The notes beneath the pieces were generated by a model. It made no database searches. It was not told where the DNA came from and saw only the letters and a program-made list of their open reading frames with translations. Below, piece by piece: positions 63,908-64,000 of a stretch of DNA of 64,000 nt (position 1 is the first letter of the stretch; every line of letters begins with the position of its first letter). A program made the position numbers and the translations under genes. Where the stretch lies: assembly GCA_035530615.1 (NCBI GenBank), contig DATKUL010000003.1, forward strand, positions 248,001 through 312,000, read 5' to 3'. The DNA is from Candidatus Paceibacterota bacterium. GTDB taxonomy: Bacteria > Actinomycetota > Actinomycetes > Nanopelagicales > Nanopelagicaceae.

Positions 63908-64000
63908 TCAGTGGTCGCTAGGAATCCTTGAGTAAATAATCAAGTCAATCCGGCCATGGTTCGTAAATCCAGCGTTTCTCGCGATACCTTCACGGACGAA
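63908..64000 (-). CDS. GNAT (RimJ/RimL-type) acetyltransferase, C-terminal fragment cut by window edge
   Basis: Only 30 codons and a stop are in the window. They read FVREGIARNAGFTNHGRID then LIIYSRIPSDH, the usual end of RimJ-type N-acetyltransferases, where the GFVREG-like turn follows the last acetyl-CoA-binding helix and the YSR strand closes the fold. The gene comes in from the right edge. Its substrate and length cannot be seen. Confidence 0.7.
   Translation of the reverse strand, partial: FVREGIARNAGFTNHGRIDLIIYSRIPSDH

Overview
The window reads as chromosomal DNA of an actinobacterium, probably a planktonic, moderate-GC lineage of the Nanopelagicales type. This is inferred from a 14-subunit NDH-1 operon bracketed by menaquinone genes, a HemQ (coproporphyrin-dependent) heme cluster, a KorA with fused gamma and alpha domains, HemQ/CpfC/YajQ/YchF/RmuC homologues, and the C-rich repeat of its secreted proteins. 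No rRNA, IS element, prophage or CRISPR array was seen.

Layout. 1-16.7 kb: the end of menG/ubiE, then nuoA to nuoN in canonical order with mostly 1-11 nt overlaps, and a long-chain polyprenyl diphosphate synthase overlapping nuoN; together these make and use menaquinone. 16.8-22.4 kb: ppdK, a RarD-type exporter that seems to use an AUU start, yajQ, tRNA-Tyr and a thiolase. 22.5-32.3 kb: a catabolic island holding an FAH-family enzyme, a D-aminoacylase-like amidohydrolase, a polar amino-acid-type ABC importer, an enolase-superfamily dehydratase, a GntR/FadR regulator, KDPG aldolase, a KDG-type kinase and a short-chain dehydrogenase. It points to uptake and breakdown of an unidentified sugar acid, possibly N-acylated, through 2-keto-3-deoxy intermediates. 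A perfect 24-bp palindrome sits on the promoter between the divergent halves. 32.3-40.5 kb: heme biosynthesis, with hemA-hemC-hemD-hemB-hemL on the minus strand and hemE, hemQ, cpfC on the plus strand; a coproporphyrinogen oxidase gene is not here.

40.5-52 kb: an MFS exporter, the 2-oxoacid:ferredoxin oxidoreductase KorAB, a decayed peptidase E gene, an NfeD/SPFH membrane pair, an ABC-2 exporter, an Old Yellow Enzyme whose ribosome-binding site lies in a hairpin, a CopC-like protein, a CBS protein and a nitronate monooxygenase-like protein. 52.1-55.0 kb: two tandem CsoR-superfamily repressors with a Cys-Cys (CstR-like) signature, each behind an ATACCC/GGGTAT operator, followed by a rhodanese lipoprotein and a CoA-disulfide-reductase/rhodanese fusion; this looks like a persulfide-responsive sulfur operon. 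55-58.5 kb: a methyltransferase, a membrane protein, rmuC and ychF.

58.5-64 kb is a gene-poor, partly decayed stretch. Two paralogous structured RNA elements, each followed by a terminator hairpin on the minus strand, flank an abnormal tRNA-like gene. Further on are a HAD phosphatase, small secreted or membrane proteins, a frameshifted small gene, an M23-like secreted protein, a degenerate Nudix gene, a VapBC module with its operator, and the 3' end of a GNAT acetyltransferase cut by the window edge. The RNA pair is the least explained signal in the window.
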